This document shows positions 8,926 to 18,667 of a stretch of 57,739 nucleotides of DNA, one piece after another (within the stretch, counting starts at the first letter, position 1; each line of letters starts with the position of its first letter). Below the pieces are notes generated by a model. It was given only the letters and a program-made list of their open reading frames with translations. It ran no database searches and was not told the DNA's origin. The position numbers were made by a program, and so were the translations under genes. Where the stretch lies: the NCBI GenBank assembly GCA_017435615.1, contig JAFSET010000006.1, forward strand, positions 1-57,739, in the 5' to 3' direction. This stretch comes from Oscillospiraceae bacterium. GTDB taxonomy: Bacteria > Bacillota > Clostridia > Oscillospirales > Oscillospiraceae.

Positions 8926-11900
8926 ATGAAACGATTTAGAAAAGACACCTGGCGGCGTGTGGGTACCGTTTGCCTGCTGCTGTGTCTGTGTGTTTGCTTT
9001 GCTGCCTGCCGGCGGCAGCCGGGGGTGGAACCTACCGACCCCCAGCAGACCCAGGCCCAGACGCAGGAACCGGTAGACTACGCCCTGCAGGTCCAAAGTG
9101 CCGGCGGTCTGCCGCTGGAGGACCTGACGGTGTATATTTACGCCGACAGCACACTGGCTGACCTGGTGGCGGTCGTCAAGACCGACAGCGAGGGTAAGGC
9201 ATCCTTTTCCTATAACGCCGGTGATGGCTATGTTGCCGTACTGACAGATGTACCCCAGGGCTATGTAGCTTTGGAGCAATATCCGGTTACCCAGTCCACA
9301 GTGATCACGCTGGAAGTGGAGCTTGTGGCCGGCGAGCTGGACAATGTCAGCTATAAGCTGGGTGATGTGATGCAGGATTTCACCTTCACCGATGTGGACG
9401 GCAAGGAATATAAGCTTTCCGAGCTGCTGATGTTTAAAAAAGCGGTAGTGCTGAATTTCTGGTATACCGAGTGCAACCCCTGCAAAATGGAATTTCCCTA
9501 TTTGCAGGAGGCTTACGCGGAGTACAGCGATGTGCTGGAGGTTTTGGCCATTGACCCGGTGGAGCAGGACAATGCGCTGATCAAGGCCTTTGCCCAGGAG
9601 CGTGGACTGACCTTCCCGGTCGGTGCCGGTGATCCTGCCTGGGGCAGCGCAATGCCTCTGACATTTTTGGGCTATCCCACCACGGTGGTCATTGACCGAT
9701 ACGGTATGATCGCGATGATTCACGGCGGAAGCGTGACCAATGCCCAGAATTTTAAGGATGTATTCGCGTTCTTTACCGATCCGGATTATGTCCAGACCAC
9801 GGTAAACAGCATGGAGGAGCTCTTTGTAACGGAGCCGGATCCGGAGGCTGTGGAGAACCCCGTGGATATCAGCGGACAGGCCAGCTTTGAGCTGACCCTG
9901 GACCCCGGACAGGTCCACTATGTGAATATCCACAAAATGATGAATGTTTGGCTGCAGGTGGATAACAGCTATATCTATGCCGAATACGGAGATAAGACCT
10001 ATACTCCCTCCAACGGCTCCATTGGCTTTCTGTTTTCCGCCCCCAGCACCTTTGAGCCGGCGCAGATCGGTTTCGGAAACGACAGTGACGAGCGGCAGAC
10101 CTTTACGGTCCATTTGTCCAACTTGCCCGGTTCCTATGAAAACCCCTATACTATGCAGGTAGGCGAGTTTACTGCCAGCGTCAGTGCCGGCAACGACCAG
10201 GGCGTATATTTTACCTATACGGCCTCCGAGGACGGCTACTTCAAGCTGCGCTGCACTGCGGTCAGTCCCAGCGGAACAGGCTACGGTGTGAATGTCCATA
10301 ACCTGATCTCCAATGCGTTTATGACGATTTCCTCTGAGGAAGCCGGGGACGCTGCCCAGGACGGATATTTGACCATGCCGATGAATGTAGGCGAAAAGCT
10401 GCGTATTTCCATTGCGGCAATGCCGGACGAGTCCCATAATTATCCGGCGGCCACCTTTACCATGCAGGCAAAGTTTGATGCCGGCGAGGTGGAGGATATT
10501 GTGCAGAAGGAAAAGGCTTTCTATGCGGTGACAGTCACTGACGAAAACGCAAAGCCCGTATCCGGCGTGGGTATCCAGCTTAACGGTTCCGAAAATTCCA
10601 GAGTGTCCATGCAGACCGATGAAAACGGTGTGGCCTCGGCGCTGGTGGATGAGGACAGCTACACCGGTACGCTGATCGTGCCGGCGGGCTATCAGGCAAA
10701 CACTACCCAATTTGAACTGGATCCGGATAATCTGATGCTCTCCCTGAAGCTGGACACTGTGTACGTTGCGGCGAAAGAGGCATACACTGTGCGTGTGACG
10801 GATAATACCGGCGCGGCAGTGCCCAACGTAGTGGTGGTGATCGGCAGTACCTTCGGTACGACGGACACCAACGGCGTATACACAGCCCAGTTGGAAAAGG
10901 GAACCTACACGGTTATGATCGTGGTTCCCAGCGGCTACACAGCCAACAGCATTATGTATACATTCCCGGAAAACGATACGACTCTGGGCATTGTGCTGAA
11001 AAAGGGCTCCTCCGGTCAGGATACCAATGTAGGCGGTGACGGAGATGACGGCTCCGGTGGCACCGGTGGCTCCGGCGGCGTGTCCGGCGGTGATACCGAC
11101 GGCACCGGCGGCAATACCGGCGGTGAAACCGGCGGCGGCAGCTCCGGCGGCGGCACCCTGGAGCCTCCGGCTGAAAATGAACTGACCTACAGCGTCAAGC
11201 TGGTGGATATGCAGGGTTACCCTGTCACCGGCGTTGTGGTTACCTTCAGTCAGGGTGGCATCCCCATGGGCATTGCCACGGTCAATGCCTCCGGCTATGC
11301 AAGTAAAAATCTGGTAAAGGGCGCGTACAGCATCAGCCTGATCAGTTCCAGAGGCGATGTGCTGGTTTATGATGAGGCTGAGGTTACGCAGAAAAAACCC
11401 TCTGTGACCGTGACCGTAGTGGGCAAGCCGGACCACAGCACCAATCAGGATACCTACTATTGGGGCAACAGCTACAGACTCTATGAGGGAAGCACCAAGC
11501 TGGACTTGATCAATCAAACCAATTATAATGCAGATTACGGATGCTGGATGTATGTATTCTATCCTGCCAGCTCCGGTGAATACCGCTTCACAGTATCAGG
11601 CGGAGCGGAGTTGGGGTACTACGGAAGTGTAAACTTCCTGAACAAGAACAAGACTACCGCTGAAACCGGCAGCTTTACAGTTACTGTAAGGGACGGCGAG
11701 TTCAGCAATGACACCCAGCCCCTGCTGGTGGTCGGTGTGGTGCCCAAGGGCAACGACAAAGCACCTACGGTGACAGTGTCCCGGGTTGCTGACGCACCGG
11801 AGGAATTGCCCGTAACCGTTTATACACCGGCCAAGGCTCCGACAGAGTTTGACCTGAAGGAAACCGGTACCGTTACCTATATCAATCTGGAGGGAACCGC

Positions 11901-12315
11901 AAGCATCCAGAAGGGCAGAGACGGTTACTATTACCTCAACGGCAAGAAGCTGTATGTCAATATTGGCAACGGTGCGCCCTATATCACCATGGCGAACCTG
12001 CTGGGTCTGCAGTTTGACAGCAGTGCCGGCACATGGGGCGAAACCAGTATGGGTACCGGCCTGAAGGGCTATATCTATGAAGGTGATGAGATCGTAGGCA
12101 AGGAAGACTTTACGGCCTGCATGCAGAGCTATGTCAAAGCCTGTGATCCTGTCAGCGGCCTGTATCCCCTCAACGACGATCTGATGTACATGTTCAAGCA
12201 GGCCGGCTCCTATATGGGTTGGTGGAATGTAGAGCATCCCAACTTCCTCTTTGAGGGCCTGACCAAGCTTAATACGCAGATCGCGTGGATGTTCGCCTGC
12301 TGCTACCTTGACTAA
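8926..12315 (+). CDS. Large lipoprotein: Ig-like, TlpA-type redoxin, further Ig-like domains
   Basis: A 1129-residue exported lipoprotein with lipobox FAAC (Cys28). Domain order: Ig-like (about 50-135), TlpA-like redoxin (about 140-290, active site NFWYTECNPC with Cys183 and Cys186), a beta-rich region, two Ig-like domains (about 535-610 and 615-690), a Gly/Asp/Thr-rich linker of about 45 residues (roughly 700-745), and a C-terminal module matching the whole mature part of the lipoprotein at 7621. It reads like a fusion of the two preceding genes plus extra Ig domains. The CxxC suggests extracytoplasmic disulfide or electron chemistry. No CcdA/DsbD-type membrane partner is adjacent, so the electron donor is unknown. 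Confidence 0.83.
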   Translation: MKRFRKDTWRRVGTVCLLLCLCVCFAACRRQPGVEPTDPQQTQAQTQEPVDYALQVQSAGGLPLEDLTVYIYADSTLADLVAVVKTDSEGKASFSYNAGDGYVAVLTDVPQGYVALEQYPVTQSTVITLEVELVAGELDNVSYKLGDVMQDFTFTDVDGKEYKLSELLMFKKAVVLNFWYTECNPCKMEFPYLQEAYAEYSDVLEVLAIDPVEQDNALIKAFAQERGLTFPVGAGDPAWGSAMPLTFLGYPTTVVIDRYGMIAMIHGGSVTNAQNFKDVFAFFTDPDYVQTTVNSMEELFVTEPDPEAVENPVDISGQASFELTLDPGQVHYVNIHKMMNVWLQVDNSYIYAEYGDKTYTPSNGSIGFLFSAPSTFEPAQIGFGNDSDERQTFTVHLSNLPGSYENPYTMQVGEFTASVSAGNDQGVYFTYTASEDGYFKLRCTAVSPSGTGYGVNVHNLISNAFMTISSEEAGDAAQDGYLTMPMNVGEKLRISIAAMPDESHNYPAATFTMQAKFDAGEVEDIVQKEKAFYAVTVTDENAKPVSGVGIQLNGSENSRVSMQTDENGVASALVDEDSYTGTLIVPAGYQANTTQFELDPDNLMLSLKLDTVYVAAKEAYTVRVTDNTGAAVPNVVVVIGSTFGTTDTNGVYTAQLEKGTYTVMIVVPSGYTANSIMYTFPENDTTLGIVLKKGSSGQDTNVGGDGDDGSGGTGGSGGVSGGDTDGTGGNTGGETGGGSSGGGTLEPPAENELTYSVKLVDMQGYPVTGVVVTFSQGGIPMGIATVNASGYASKNLVKGAYSISLISSRGDVLVYDEAEVTQKKPSVTVTVVGKPDHSTNQDTYYWGNSYRLYEGSTKLDLINQTNYNADYGCWMYVFYPASSGEYRFTVSGGAELGYYGSVNFLNKNKTTAETGSFTVTVRDGEFSNDTQPLLVVGVVPKGNDKAPTVTVSRVADAPEELPVTVYTPAKAPTEFDLKETGTVTYINLEGTASIQKGRDGYYYLNGKKLYVNIGNGAPYITMANLLGLQFDSSAGTWGETSMGTGLKGYIYEGDEIVGKEDFTACMQSYVKACDPVSGLYPLNDDLMYMFKQAGSYMGWWNVEHPNFLFEGLTKLNTQIAWMFACCYLD

Positions 12316-12331
12316 TTAGGAGGAAATGATA

Positions 12332-12754
12332 ATGAAAAAACTGATTGCACTGGCATTGCTGCTTTGCCTGGTTACAGGTCTGTGCGCCTGTGGCTCTGAT
12401 GCCGCGACACCGACTACCACGGTACCGGCTACAGAAGAAACTACAGAAAATGTAACAGAAGCAACCACCGAAGGCTCCGATGTAGCCGACGGTATGGCCG
12501 TGTATACCGTGACCGTGGTGGATGAGGGCGGAAACCCCATTTCCGGTGCGTTTGTCCAGATCTGTAAGGATGACTGCTTCCCCGGCTCCACCGATGAAAA
12601 CGGTGTTGCCACCTTTACCCGGCCTGAGAGCGAGGGCTATAAGATCTCTTTCATTTCTCTGCCTGTCGGCTATGACTACGCAGGCGAGGAAACAGAATTC
12701 TACTATGAGGGCGATGCCAAGGAGCTGACCATTAGCCTGAAGGCTGTTGCATAA
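12332..12754 (+). CDS. Small Ig-like domain lipoprotein
   Basis: A 140-residue lipoprotein: signal peptide with lipobox LCAC (Cys20), a Thr/Glu-rich linker, and one Ig-like domain (about 52-140) with the same AVYTVTVVDEGGNPISGAFV opening and STDENGVATF turn as the larger neighbours. It is essentially a stand-alone copy of the domain that starts the redoxin lipoproteins. TAGGAGG precedes two in-frame ATGs; the second (12332) has the normal eight-base spacing. It probably belongs to the same transcript, 16 bp after the previous gene. Confidence 0.75.
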   Translation: MKKLIALALLLCLVTGLCACGSDAATPTTTVPATEETTENVTEATTEGSDVADGMAVYTVTVVDEGGNPISGAFVQICKDDCFPGSTDENGVATFTRPESEGYKISFISLPVGYDYAGEETEFYYEGDAKELTISLKAVA

Positions 12755-12794
12755 GCGAAGAAACAAAGCTTCTCAATCGTGAAGGAGAACAGCA

Positions 12795-15700
12795 ATGAAA
12801 AACAATAAAAAGCTTATCGGGCTGTTGATTGGGTTAGCATGCCTTGTGCTTGGTGTTGTTCTGCTGTTAACGCTGTGCGGTGAGCCTAAGGCCCCGTCTC
12901 AGCCAACAGAACCGACAGGCACGCAACAGCCTGCAACGACCCAGCCCCCGGAGGAAACAACAGAGCCCGAGCCCTCCACGGCACCTGCTGAGGAGGAAAC
13001 AACTCAGGAGCCTACCGAGGAGGAAACTACCCAGGAGCCTACCCAGGACCAGGGAAGCGGCAATGATATCAACCACGGCACCGGCGGCGGATATGATCCC
13101 CAGGCCACACAGCCGGAACAGGAGACAACCGAACCGGAGGAAGACCCCACCGGGGAAGTGGATGTTCCGGCCGCGGGTACAAAGGACAACCGCTATTACG
13201 AGGCACTGTCCCAGGCTCCGGGCAGCTTTACGACCGTGAAGATCCCGGCCGGCGGCAAGATGTACTACACACTGAAGCTTGCCGGTGCGCTGCTGCAGGT
13301 GGAGTCTGACGATGTGAGCATCGTTTACAAGGGCAAGACCTACAAGGCCAAAGATGGCCTGATCCAGCTTCCGCTGTCTGAGAAACAGCCTATGCAGGTG
13401 CAGTTTGTCAACAGCGGCAAGAAGGCCCGGTCCTTCCAGGTCAGCACCCTGGAGGAGGAGGGCAAGGCCTCCAATCCCATCCGGGTGAAGAAGCTGGACG
13501 GACTGAGCATCCAATTGATCAAGAACGATCAAGACGGACTGTACTATGCCTGGAAGGCGGACCGTTCCGGTATCCTGACGTTGAGCCTGGCCAATGTGAA
13601 GCCCGCTAACGCTCAGGTAGAGCTGACAGTCACCGTCAATGACGAAACCATGAAGCTGTCCGATTTCTCCGGCGGCGCGCTGGAGATCCCGGTGGAGAAG
13701 GATGACCAGGTCACCGTGCAGGTGCAGGCTCAGGCCGGAACCAACGGCAAGGTGCCTGCGGTGCAGGTGCAGCTTGGCAGCTTCATTGCCGATGTGACCC
13801 AGCTTAACGTTCCGGTGGTTCCCTACAAGACCAATACGGCAAAGCTTGCTGCCGGTACCAGCGTCTACTACAGCATTACCGGTGCCAACGGCACTGTGAT
13901 GACCCTGAGCGGCGGCAATGGAGCTGTGGTTTATGACGGCACTACCTACACCGCGGATAAGTCCGGCAAGGTGACCGTCAATTTGGCACCCGGTGAGGAT
14001 ATTGACAGCGTGGACCTGAAGCTTGTGAACAACGGCTCCAAGGCCCAAAGCTTCAAGCTTCATTTTGCCTACCCGGTGGGTCACCGTGAAAATCCCCAAA
14101 AGCTGTCTAAGCTGGGTTCGCTTCAGGTGAACCTGACTCAGGGCACACAGGGCTATTTCTACAGCTATACACCGAAGAAAAGCGGCGCGGTGCTGTTCAC
14201 TGTGACCACGCCTGCGGCCGGTGAAAATACCCGGACCGATATTACCGTTATCAACACACAGACTCAGGAGGAAGCCAGCCTGTGGACCGAAGGCACCCAG
14301 CAAAAACGGGTAGCCCTGGAGGTGACAGAAGGCGAGGCGCTGCTGATCTGTGTCAAGGCAACCGATCCTTATACCTTCAGTGAGCTGTGCGTGGACGCAC
14401 AGGTCACGGTACACGGACAGCTCAGCGCCTATATTCCGCTGGAGTATCCCGGCGGTACGCTCAACGTGCCGGCAGGCTCTGTGCAGTACTATGAAAGCTA
14501 TAATATCGGCGGCACCACCTTCCGGCTGGAAGGCGAGAATGTATCTGTCACCCACAACGGTGTGACTTACATCCCCAAGGATGGAAAGCTCAGCTTCCAG
14601 GTGGAGGCGGAAGGCAGAATGCCTGCCCGGTTTATTGTGGAAAATACCGGCGATGCTGACGCAGCCTACCAGGTGACGCTGACCTATCCTGTGGGCAGTA
14701 TGATGAATCCCGGCGTCCTGGCATTGGGCAACAGCTTTGTCAATCAGCCTGCAGGCGCGTCGGAATACTGCTTCAACTATACGGCACCCAAGGCCGGTCA
14801 GGTGGTATTCACCTTTGATCCGGCGGCAAACTGGGTTTACACGGTGGATAATCTCACAGCCGGCACCTATGGCGAGATCCAGTACAGCGACAGTGATCCC
14901 GCAGTACCGGAGACCGCTGTGGATGTACAGCAAGGTGACGTGGTTCAGATCCGTGTCAACACCTATGACCCGGCGGAGCCCTTCAGCGCACCTGCCGGTA
15001 CAGTGTCCTTCGAAACGGCACTGCATACCTTCCACGAGATCCACGATGTGACGGTCCCTGTGGAGGCATCCATCCTGGTTGGTGAAACGGCCCATTATCA
15101 GGGTCTGCTTCAGGGTACTGTGCTTTCTCTGCAGAATGCCCAGAAGATCACCTTAGGATATGAAGGAAAAACCTACGGTGCCGATGAAGGCGGCAATTTG
15201 GGAATGACCTTCCTGAAGCCGGACGACGCCGGCAGCTACAGCTTCTCCCTGATGAACTGGGGCGCAGAGCAGTGGGACAGCACCCTGACCTTGTCTGTGA
15301 TCAACGGCGGTCCCAAGGCTCCCGGTGAGCTTCTGCTGGGTGAAGGCGAGACCAGCACCCCGGCCGGCGGCGTGGGCTATTGGTTCAGCTACACCGCCCC
15401 CAAGGCAGGACAGCTTGTGCTGACCCTGGACGGGGAAGCAAACTGGCGTTATGCTGTCAACAGCGGCGCTATCGTGTCCAGTGATGAAGCCCAGAGCAAT
15501 GTGATCACCCAGGATGTGCAATCCGGTGAGCAGACGCTGATCTGGCTGAGCACTTACGATCCGGAAAATCCGGACACTGCTCCTGAGGGCGTGGTGAAGT
15601 TTAAGGCTGATTTGTTTAGCGAACCGGTGACCCTGGAGGACCTGACGGTTCCCTACCAAACAGAGGTCGTGTTCGCCGAGACAGCAAAATTTACCGGCGA

Positions 15701-17438
15701 TCTGCGCAACATCATCGTGACCGTTGAAAACGCAAGAAGTGCGGTGGCGGTTTATAACGGAGAGGAATATACCGCCAATGCCCGCGGTGACATTAAGATC
15801 ACCTTCCTGGAGCCGGACAGCGACGGCAACTGGGTCTTCACCTTGCGCAACAACGGCGAGGCACAAAGCTTCACCTTGAGCTTCGACGGCGTCACAGGAA
15901 GCTGGCTCAATCCCGATGCGCTGCAGCTCGGAACCAACACAGTGGAGCTTGCGGAAAACGCCGCGGATTATCACTACAGCTATATCGCTCCCAAGGACGG
16001 CCTGTTTGAGCTTTCCTTTGATCAGAACAGCCACTGGCAATACACATTGGATCACTTGACCAATGAAGTCTTCGGACTGACTCAGTACAGCGGCACCGGC
16101 GCAGACAAGGTGACCCTGGAGGTCAAGGCCGGAGATGAGATCTTGCTGCGGGTCAACACCTTCGATCCGGAGAACCTGGATACACTGCCTGCCGGCACAG
16201 TCAGCTTCGAGGCTGACCTGACCACCGGACCTCATACCGTTGAGGATCTGCTGTCTGCTTTCTCTGTAGATTTGGTGGCAGGGGAAACTGCGGTGGTTAC
16301 CGGTGAGCTGCGCAATGTGATCGTCACACTGGCTGACGCCGGTGACGCGGTGCTGACCTACAACGGCACCGAGTATGTTGCCAATGATGATAATCAGATC
16401 CAGGTAACGATTTTGGAGCCTGACAGCGAGGGCAATTGGACCTTTACCCTGAAAAACGGGGCTGAGGACCGCAGCTTCAAATTCAGCTTTGAGGGACTGA
16501 CCGGTCACTGGATGAACCCGGCTGAACTAAAGCTTGCACAAAATGACGTGACCCTGGAAGCAGGCGCGGCTGATTACAATTACAGCTACACAGCACCGAA
16601 GGCCGGCACTTTGGTCTTTGTATTTGACCCCAGTGCGGATTGGCGTTACTGCATCAATGAGCAGAGCGTGCATGTCAGCACGGAACCGGGCGCGGACACC
16701 GTAGAAATAGAGCTTGCGGCAGGCGCAACGGTATATTTGGCGGTCAATACCTATGATCCTGAAGCACCTCAGAGTACCCCGGCCGGCACTGTCAGCTTTG
16801 ACGCGACCCTGATCACCGGTCCTTTGCAGATCACCGATACTAGCCAGCCTACCATTGCATCCATCATGGCCGGAGAAACGCTGCGGATCACAGGTGATAT
16901 GTACGGCGAGAGATTGACCATTATGGGCGCTCAGGGCCTGGCTCTGAGGCTCAATGGCGAGCTTTACCTGCCGGACGAGGATCAGACGATCCAGTTGACA
17001 CTGCCGGAGGCTGACGGTGAGGAGCTGCTGGAATTTACCCTGTACAACGGCAATGAAAACGATGGCAGCTACAGCCTGGCCTTTGGTAACCCGGTGGGTA
17101 CGCCGATGAATCCGGCAGAGCTGATCATTGGCAAGAATGTTGCAACCTGCCAGCAGGGCGGCAGTGGCTATCATTATCAGTTCACCGCAACCAAGACAAA
17201 CTATACCCTCAGACTGATCTTTACCGCAGGCACCAAGTGGAAGGTGATCTACAACGGTAAGGAATATGACAGTGAAACCACTTATATCAACCAAAGCACC
17301 CAAACCCAAACGCTGAACCTGGGTAAGAAGTTTACGGTAGGCGAGCCTGTGCCGATTATCGTGATGACTTATGACCCGGCAAATCCGGATGTTGTACCTT
17401 CCGGCAGCGTGGAATTTGAGGTCACCTACAAGAAATAA
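12795..17438 (+). CDS. Large surface protein with about seven beta-rich repeats
   Basis: A 1547-residue exported protein. An N-terminal hydrophobic segment (about 7-28) ends in LTLC, a poor lipobox, so it may be an uncleaved anchor. A Pro/Thr/Glu stalk (about 33-125) follows. The rest is made of roughly 200-residue repeats; the clearest copies each contain NPxxLxLG, YSYTAPKAG, a F(D)xxxxWRY strand, VNTYDPExPxxxPAGTVSFxA, a GET.xxTGxL strand and a final FTLxNxG. The last copy is truncated at the C-terminus. No catalytic motif or LPxTG sorting signal is seen. GAAGGAG precedes the ATG. It closes the lipoprotein operon and might serve as its cell-wall scaffold or adhesin; this is inference. Confidence 0.8.
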   Translation: MKNNKKLIGLLIGLACLVLGVVLLLTLCGEPKAPSQPTEPTGTQQPATTQPPEETTEPEPSTAPAEEETTQEPTEEETTQEPTQDQGSGNDINHGTGGGYDPQATQPEQETTEPEEDPTGEVDVPAAGTKDNRYYEALSQAPGSFTTVKIPAGGKMYYTLKLAGALLQVESDDVSIVYKGKTYKAKDGLIQLPLSEKQPMQVQFVNSGKKARSFQVSTLEEEGKASNPIRVKKLDGLSIQLIKNDQDGLYYAWKADRSGILTLSLANVKPANAQVELTVTVNDETMKLSDFSGGALEIPVEKDDQVTVQVQAQAGTNGKVPAVQVQLGSFIADVTQLNVPVVPYKTNTAKLAAGTSVYYSITGANGTVMTLSGGNGAVVYDGTTYTADKSGKVTVNLAPGEDIDSVDLKLVNNGSKAQSFKLHFAYPVGHRENPQKLSKLGSLQVNLTQGTQGYFYSYTPKKSGAVLFTVTTPAAGENTRTDITVINTQTQEEASLWTEGTQQKRVALEVTEGEALLICVKATDPYTFSELCVDAQVTVHGQLSAYIPLEYPGGTLNVPAGSVQYYESYNIGGTTFRLEGENVSVTHNGVTYIPKDGKLSFQVEAEGRMPARFIVENTGDADAAYQVTLTYPVGSMMNPGVLALGNSFVNQPAGASEYCFNYTAPKAGQVVFTFDPAANWVYTVDNLTAGTYGEIQYSDSDPAVPETAVDVQQGDVVQIRVNTYDPAEPFSAPAGTVSFETALHTFHEIHDVTVPVEASILVGETAHYQGLLQGTVLSLQNAQKITLGYEGKTYGADEGGNLGMTFLKPDDAGSYSFSLMNWGAEQWDSTLTLSVINGGPKAPGELLLGEGETSTPAGGVGYWFSYTAPKAGQLVLTLDGEANWRYAVNSGAIVSSDEAQSNVITQDVQSGEQTLIWLSTYDPENPDTAPEGVVKFKADLFSEPVTLEDLTVPYQTEVVFAETAKFTGDLRNIIVTVENARSAVAVYNGEEYTANARGDIKITFLEPDSDGNWVFTLRNNGEAQSFTLSFDGVTGSWLNPDALQLGTNTVELAENAADYHYSYIAPKDGLFELSFDQNSHWQYTLDHLTNEVFGLTQYSGTGADKVTLEVKAGDEILLRVNTFDPENLDTLPAGTVSFEADLTTGPHTVEDLLSAFSVDLVAGETAVVTGELRNVIVTLADAGDAVLTYNGTEYVANDDNQIQVTILEPDSEGNWTFTLKNGAEDRSFKFSFEGLTGHWMNPAELKLAQNDVTLEAGAADYNYSYTAPKAGTLVFVFDPSADWRYCINEQSVHVSTEPGADTVEIELAAGATVYLAVNTYDPEAPQSTPAGTVSFDATLITGPLQITDTSQPTIASIMAGETLRITGDMYGERLTIMGAQGLALRLNGELYLPDEDQTIQLTLPEADGEELLEFTLYNGNENDGSYSLAFGNPVGTPMNPAELIIGKNVATCQQGGSGYHYQFTATKTNYTLRLIFTAGTKWKVIYNGKEYDSETTYINQSTQTQTLNLGKKFTVGEPVPIIVMTYDPANPDVVPSGSVEFEVTYKK

Positions 17439-17444
17439 TAGCAA

Positions 17445-17481
17445 GCGCCCCCTGGTTTTGTCTGACAAAACCAGGGGGCGC
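17445..17481 (+). terminator. Hairpin terminator after the lipoprotein operon
   Basis: An 18-bp perfect stem (GCGCCCCCTGGTTTTGTC and complement, one-base gap) begins six bases after the stop. A second stem starts at its last base. No clear U-tract. Confidence 0.65.
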
Positions 17482-17748
17482 AGTCTGTCAAAAAACTTGT
17501 TTTTTGGCAGACTGCCAGAGGTCAAAGGAGCGCCAAAGACAAACAACTCGACTCCGTCGGCGTACAGGTGGTACGGTAGGAGTCGAGTTGTGCAGTAAGT
17601 CAAAACACCTTGCACAGCAAGGGCTTTCATGTGTTTCCTTTAGTTTTGCTTTCAGCAAAATATCCCTCCTCACAACCGCGAGGTGCAAGGGATGCGCCTG
17701 ATTTGAATTATTGTGTTTTGACGGTTTGGGGGTTCTTTGACACTCTGA
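17481..17748. other. Intergenic stretch packed with inverted repeats; possible structured RNA
   Basis: No credible gene. Three further stems lie between the two terminator hairpins. First, CAGTCTG-CAAAAAAC pairs with GTTTTTTG-CAGACTG (17481-17514). Second, CAACTCGACTCC (17544-17555) pairs with GGAGTCGAGTTG (17579-17590) and encloses CGTAC/GTACG. Third, a multi-part fold has GTCAAAACAC (17599-17608) paired with GTGTTTTGAC (17713-17722), CCTTGCAC (17608-17615) with GTGCAAGG (17683-17690), and an inner TTTTGCT-AGCAAAA hairpin. Such order suggests a folded RNA or a structured repeat. The strand is undetermined because the stems are symmetric. Confidence 0.5.
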
Positions 17749-17781
17749 GCCCCCTGTTTTTGTTTCACAAAAACAGGGGGC
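17749..17781 (-). terminator. Hairpin terminator after yitT
   Basis: GCCCCCTGTTTTTGT pairs with ACAAAAACAGGGGGC across a three-base loop, four bases beyond the yitT stop. The sequence is close to that of the opposing hairpin at 17445. Confidence 0.7.
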
Positions 17782-17785
17782 GTTG

Positions 17786-18667
17786 TTAATCATTTTTGTT
17801 GTTGCTGGAGAAGACATCCGCAACCTCGCTGATGGTGATGTAGGCCAAGGGGTCGATCTCGTGGACGATATCACGCATCCGTATAACCTGATACCGGTTG
17901 ACCACGAAGTAGATCATCGTTTTTTGCCGGTTGGAGTAACCGCCCTTTGCGTCCAGATGCGTCATGCCGCTGCCAAAGGCGTCACCTAAGGCCTTGCAAA
18001 TTTCATCCGGCTGCTCTGTGATGATCATAGCACACTTGGCTCTGTCCAGGCCCTCGACGATAAAGTCGACTGTTTTCAGGGCGGCAGCGTAGGTGACAAT
18101 GGAGTATAGAGGCAGGATCCAGCTTTGCAGCACAAAGCCGCAGATCACATACAGAAGGACATTGTAGACCATCACGAAGGTGCCTACGGTAATGCCCAGC
18201 CGTTTGGCAAAGATCACCGCCATGACCTCAATGCCGTCCATGGCACCGCCGTAGCGGATGGCCAGGCCGCTGCCAATGCCGGATATGACACCGCCGAATA
18301 AGGCGCATAGCAAAAGGTCTGTACCGGCCAGAGGAGAGGCAATGCTCACATCAATGGGAAAGATGTCTGTGATCAGCCAGGCGAAAAGAGAGTAGATGGC
18401 AACGGCGTAAATGGCGTAGACGGTAAACAGCCATCCCTGTTTCTTCAGCCCAAATAAAAACAGCGGAATATTTAAAATCAAAAGGAAAAAGGACAGGCTT
18501 AAGAATTCCGGTGATATTTGATTGAGCAGCATAGAGGTTCCGGATATGCCGCTGTCATACAGCTTGACGGGGGACAGGAAAATGGTAATGCCCACGGCAT
18601 TGATAATTCCGGCAACGGTCAGCATCAGCAGATTGGAAAGGCGATTTTTTTTCAGTTGCTTGATCAA
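17786..18667 (-). CDS. YitT family membrane protein (DUF161 + DUF2179)
   Basis: A 293-residue integral membrane protein of the YitT family. Five or six hydrophobic segments fill residues 10-200, including the family blocks SGISGTSMLL and GLAIRYGGAMDGIEVMA. They are followed by a cytoplasmic DUF2179 domain (about 205-285, with DRAKCAMIITEQPDEI and a GGYSNRQKTMIYFVV strand). The transported substrate of the family is not firmly known. Translation probably starts at the TTG at 18667, with GAGGGA eight bases upstream; no closer ATG keeps the first membrane segment. It stands alone between two hairpins and a divergent gluQ. Confidence 0.88.
   Translation of the reverse strand: MIKQLKKNRLSNLLMLTVAGIINAVGITIFLSPVKLYDSGISGTSMLLNQISPEFLSLSFFLLILNIPLFLFGLKKQGWLFTVYAIYAVAIYSLFAWLITDIFPIDVSIASPLAGTDLLLCALFGGVISGIGSGLAIRYGGAMDGIEVMAVIFAKRLGITVGTFVMVYNVLLYVICGFVLQSWILPLYSIVTYAAALKTVDFIVEGLDRAKCAMIITEQPDEICKALGDAFGSGMTHLDAKGGYSNRQKTMIYFVVNRYQVIRMRDIVHEIDPLAYITISEVADVFSSNNKND

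Noticed and set aside
5167-11517. A 2116-codon open frame on the minus strand across the lipoprotein genes
   Set aside because: It is antisense to three well-supported lipoproteins with signal peptides and binding sites. Its translation is His/Gly/Ile-rich and low in conserved motifs, as expected from the complement of GC-biased codons.
12867-15095. A 742-codon open frame, and similar long frames at 15153-16508 and 16527-17630, on the minus strand
   Set aside because: They are complements of the repeat protein at 12795 with the same artefactual composition and no ribosome binding site or family motif.
17371-17598. Short plus-strand frame in the hairpin-rich interval
   Set aside because: It begins inside the previous coding sequence, and its translation merely reads through the inverted repeats.
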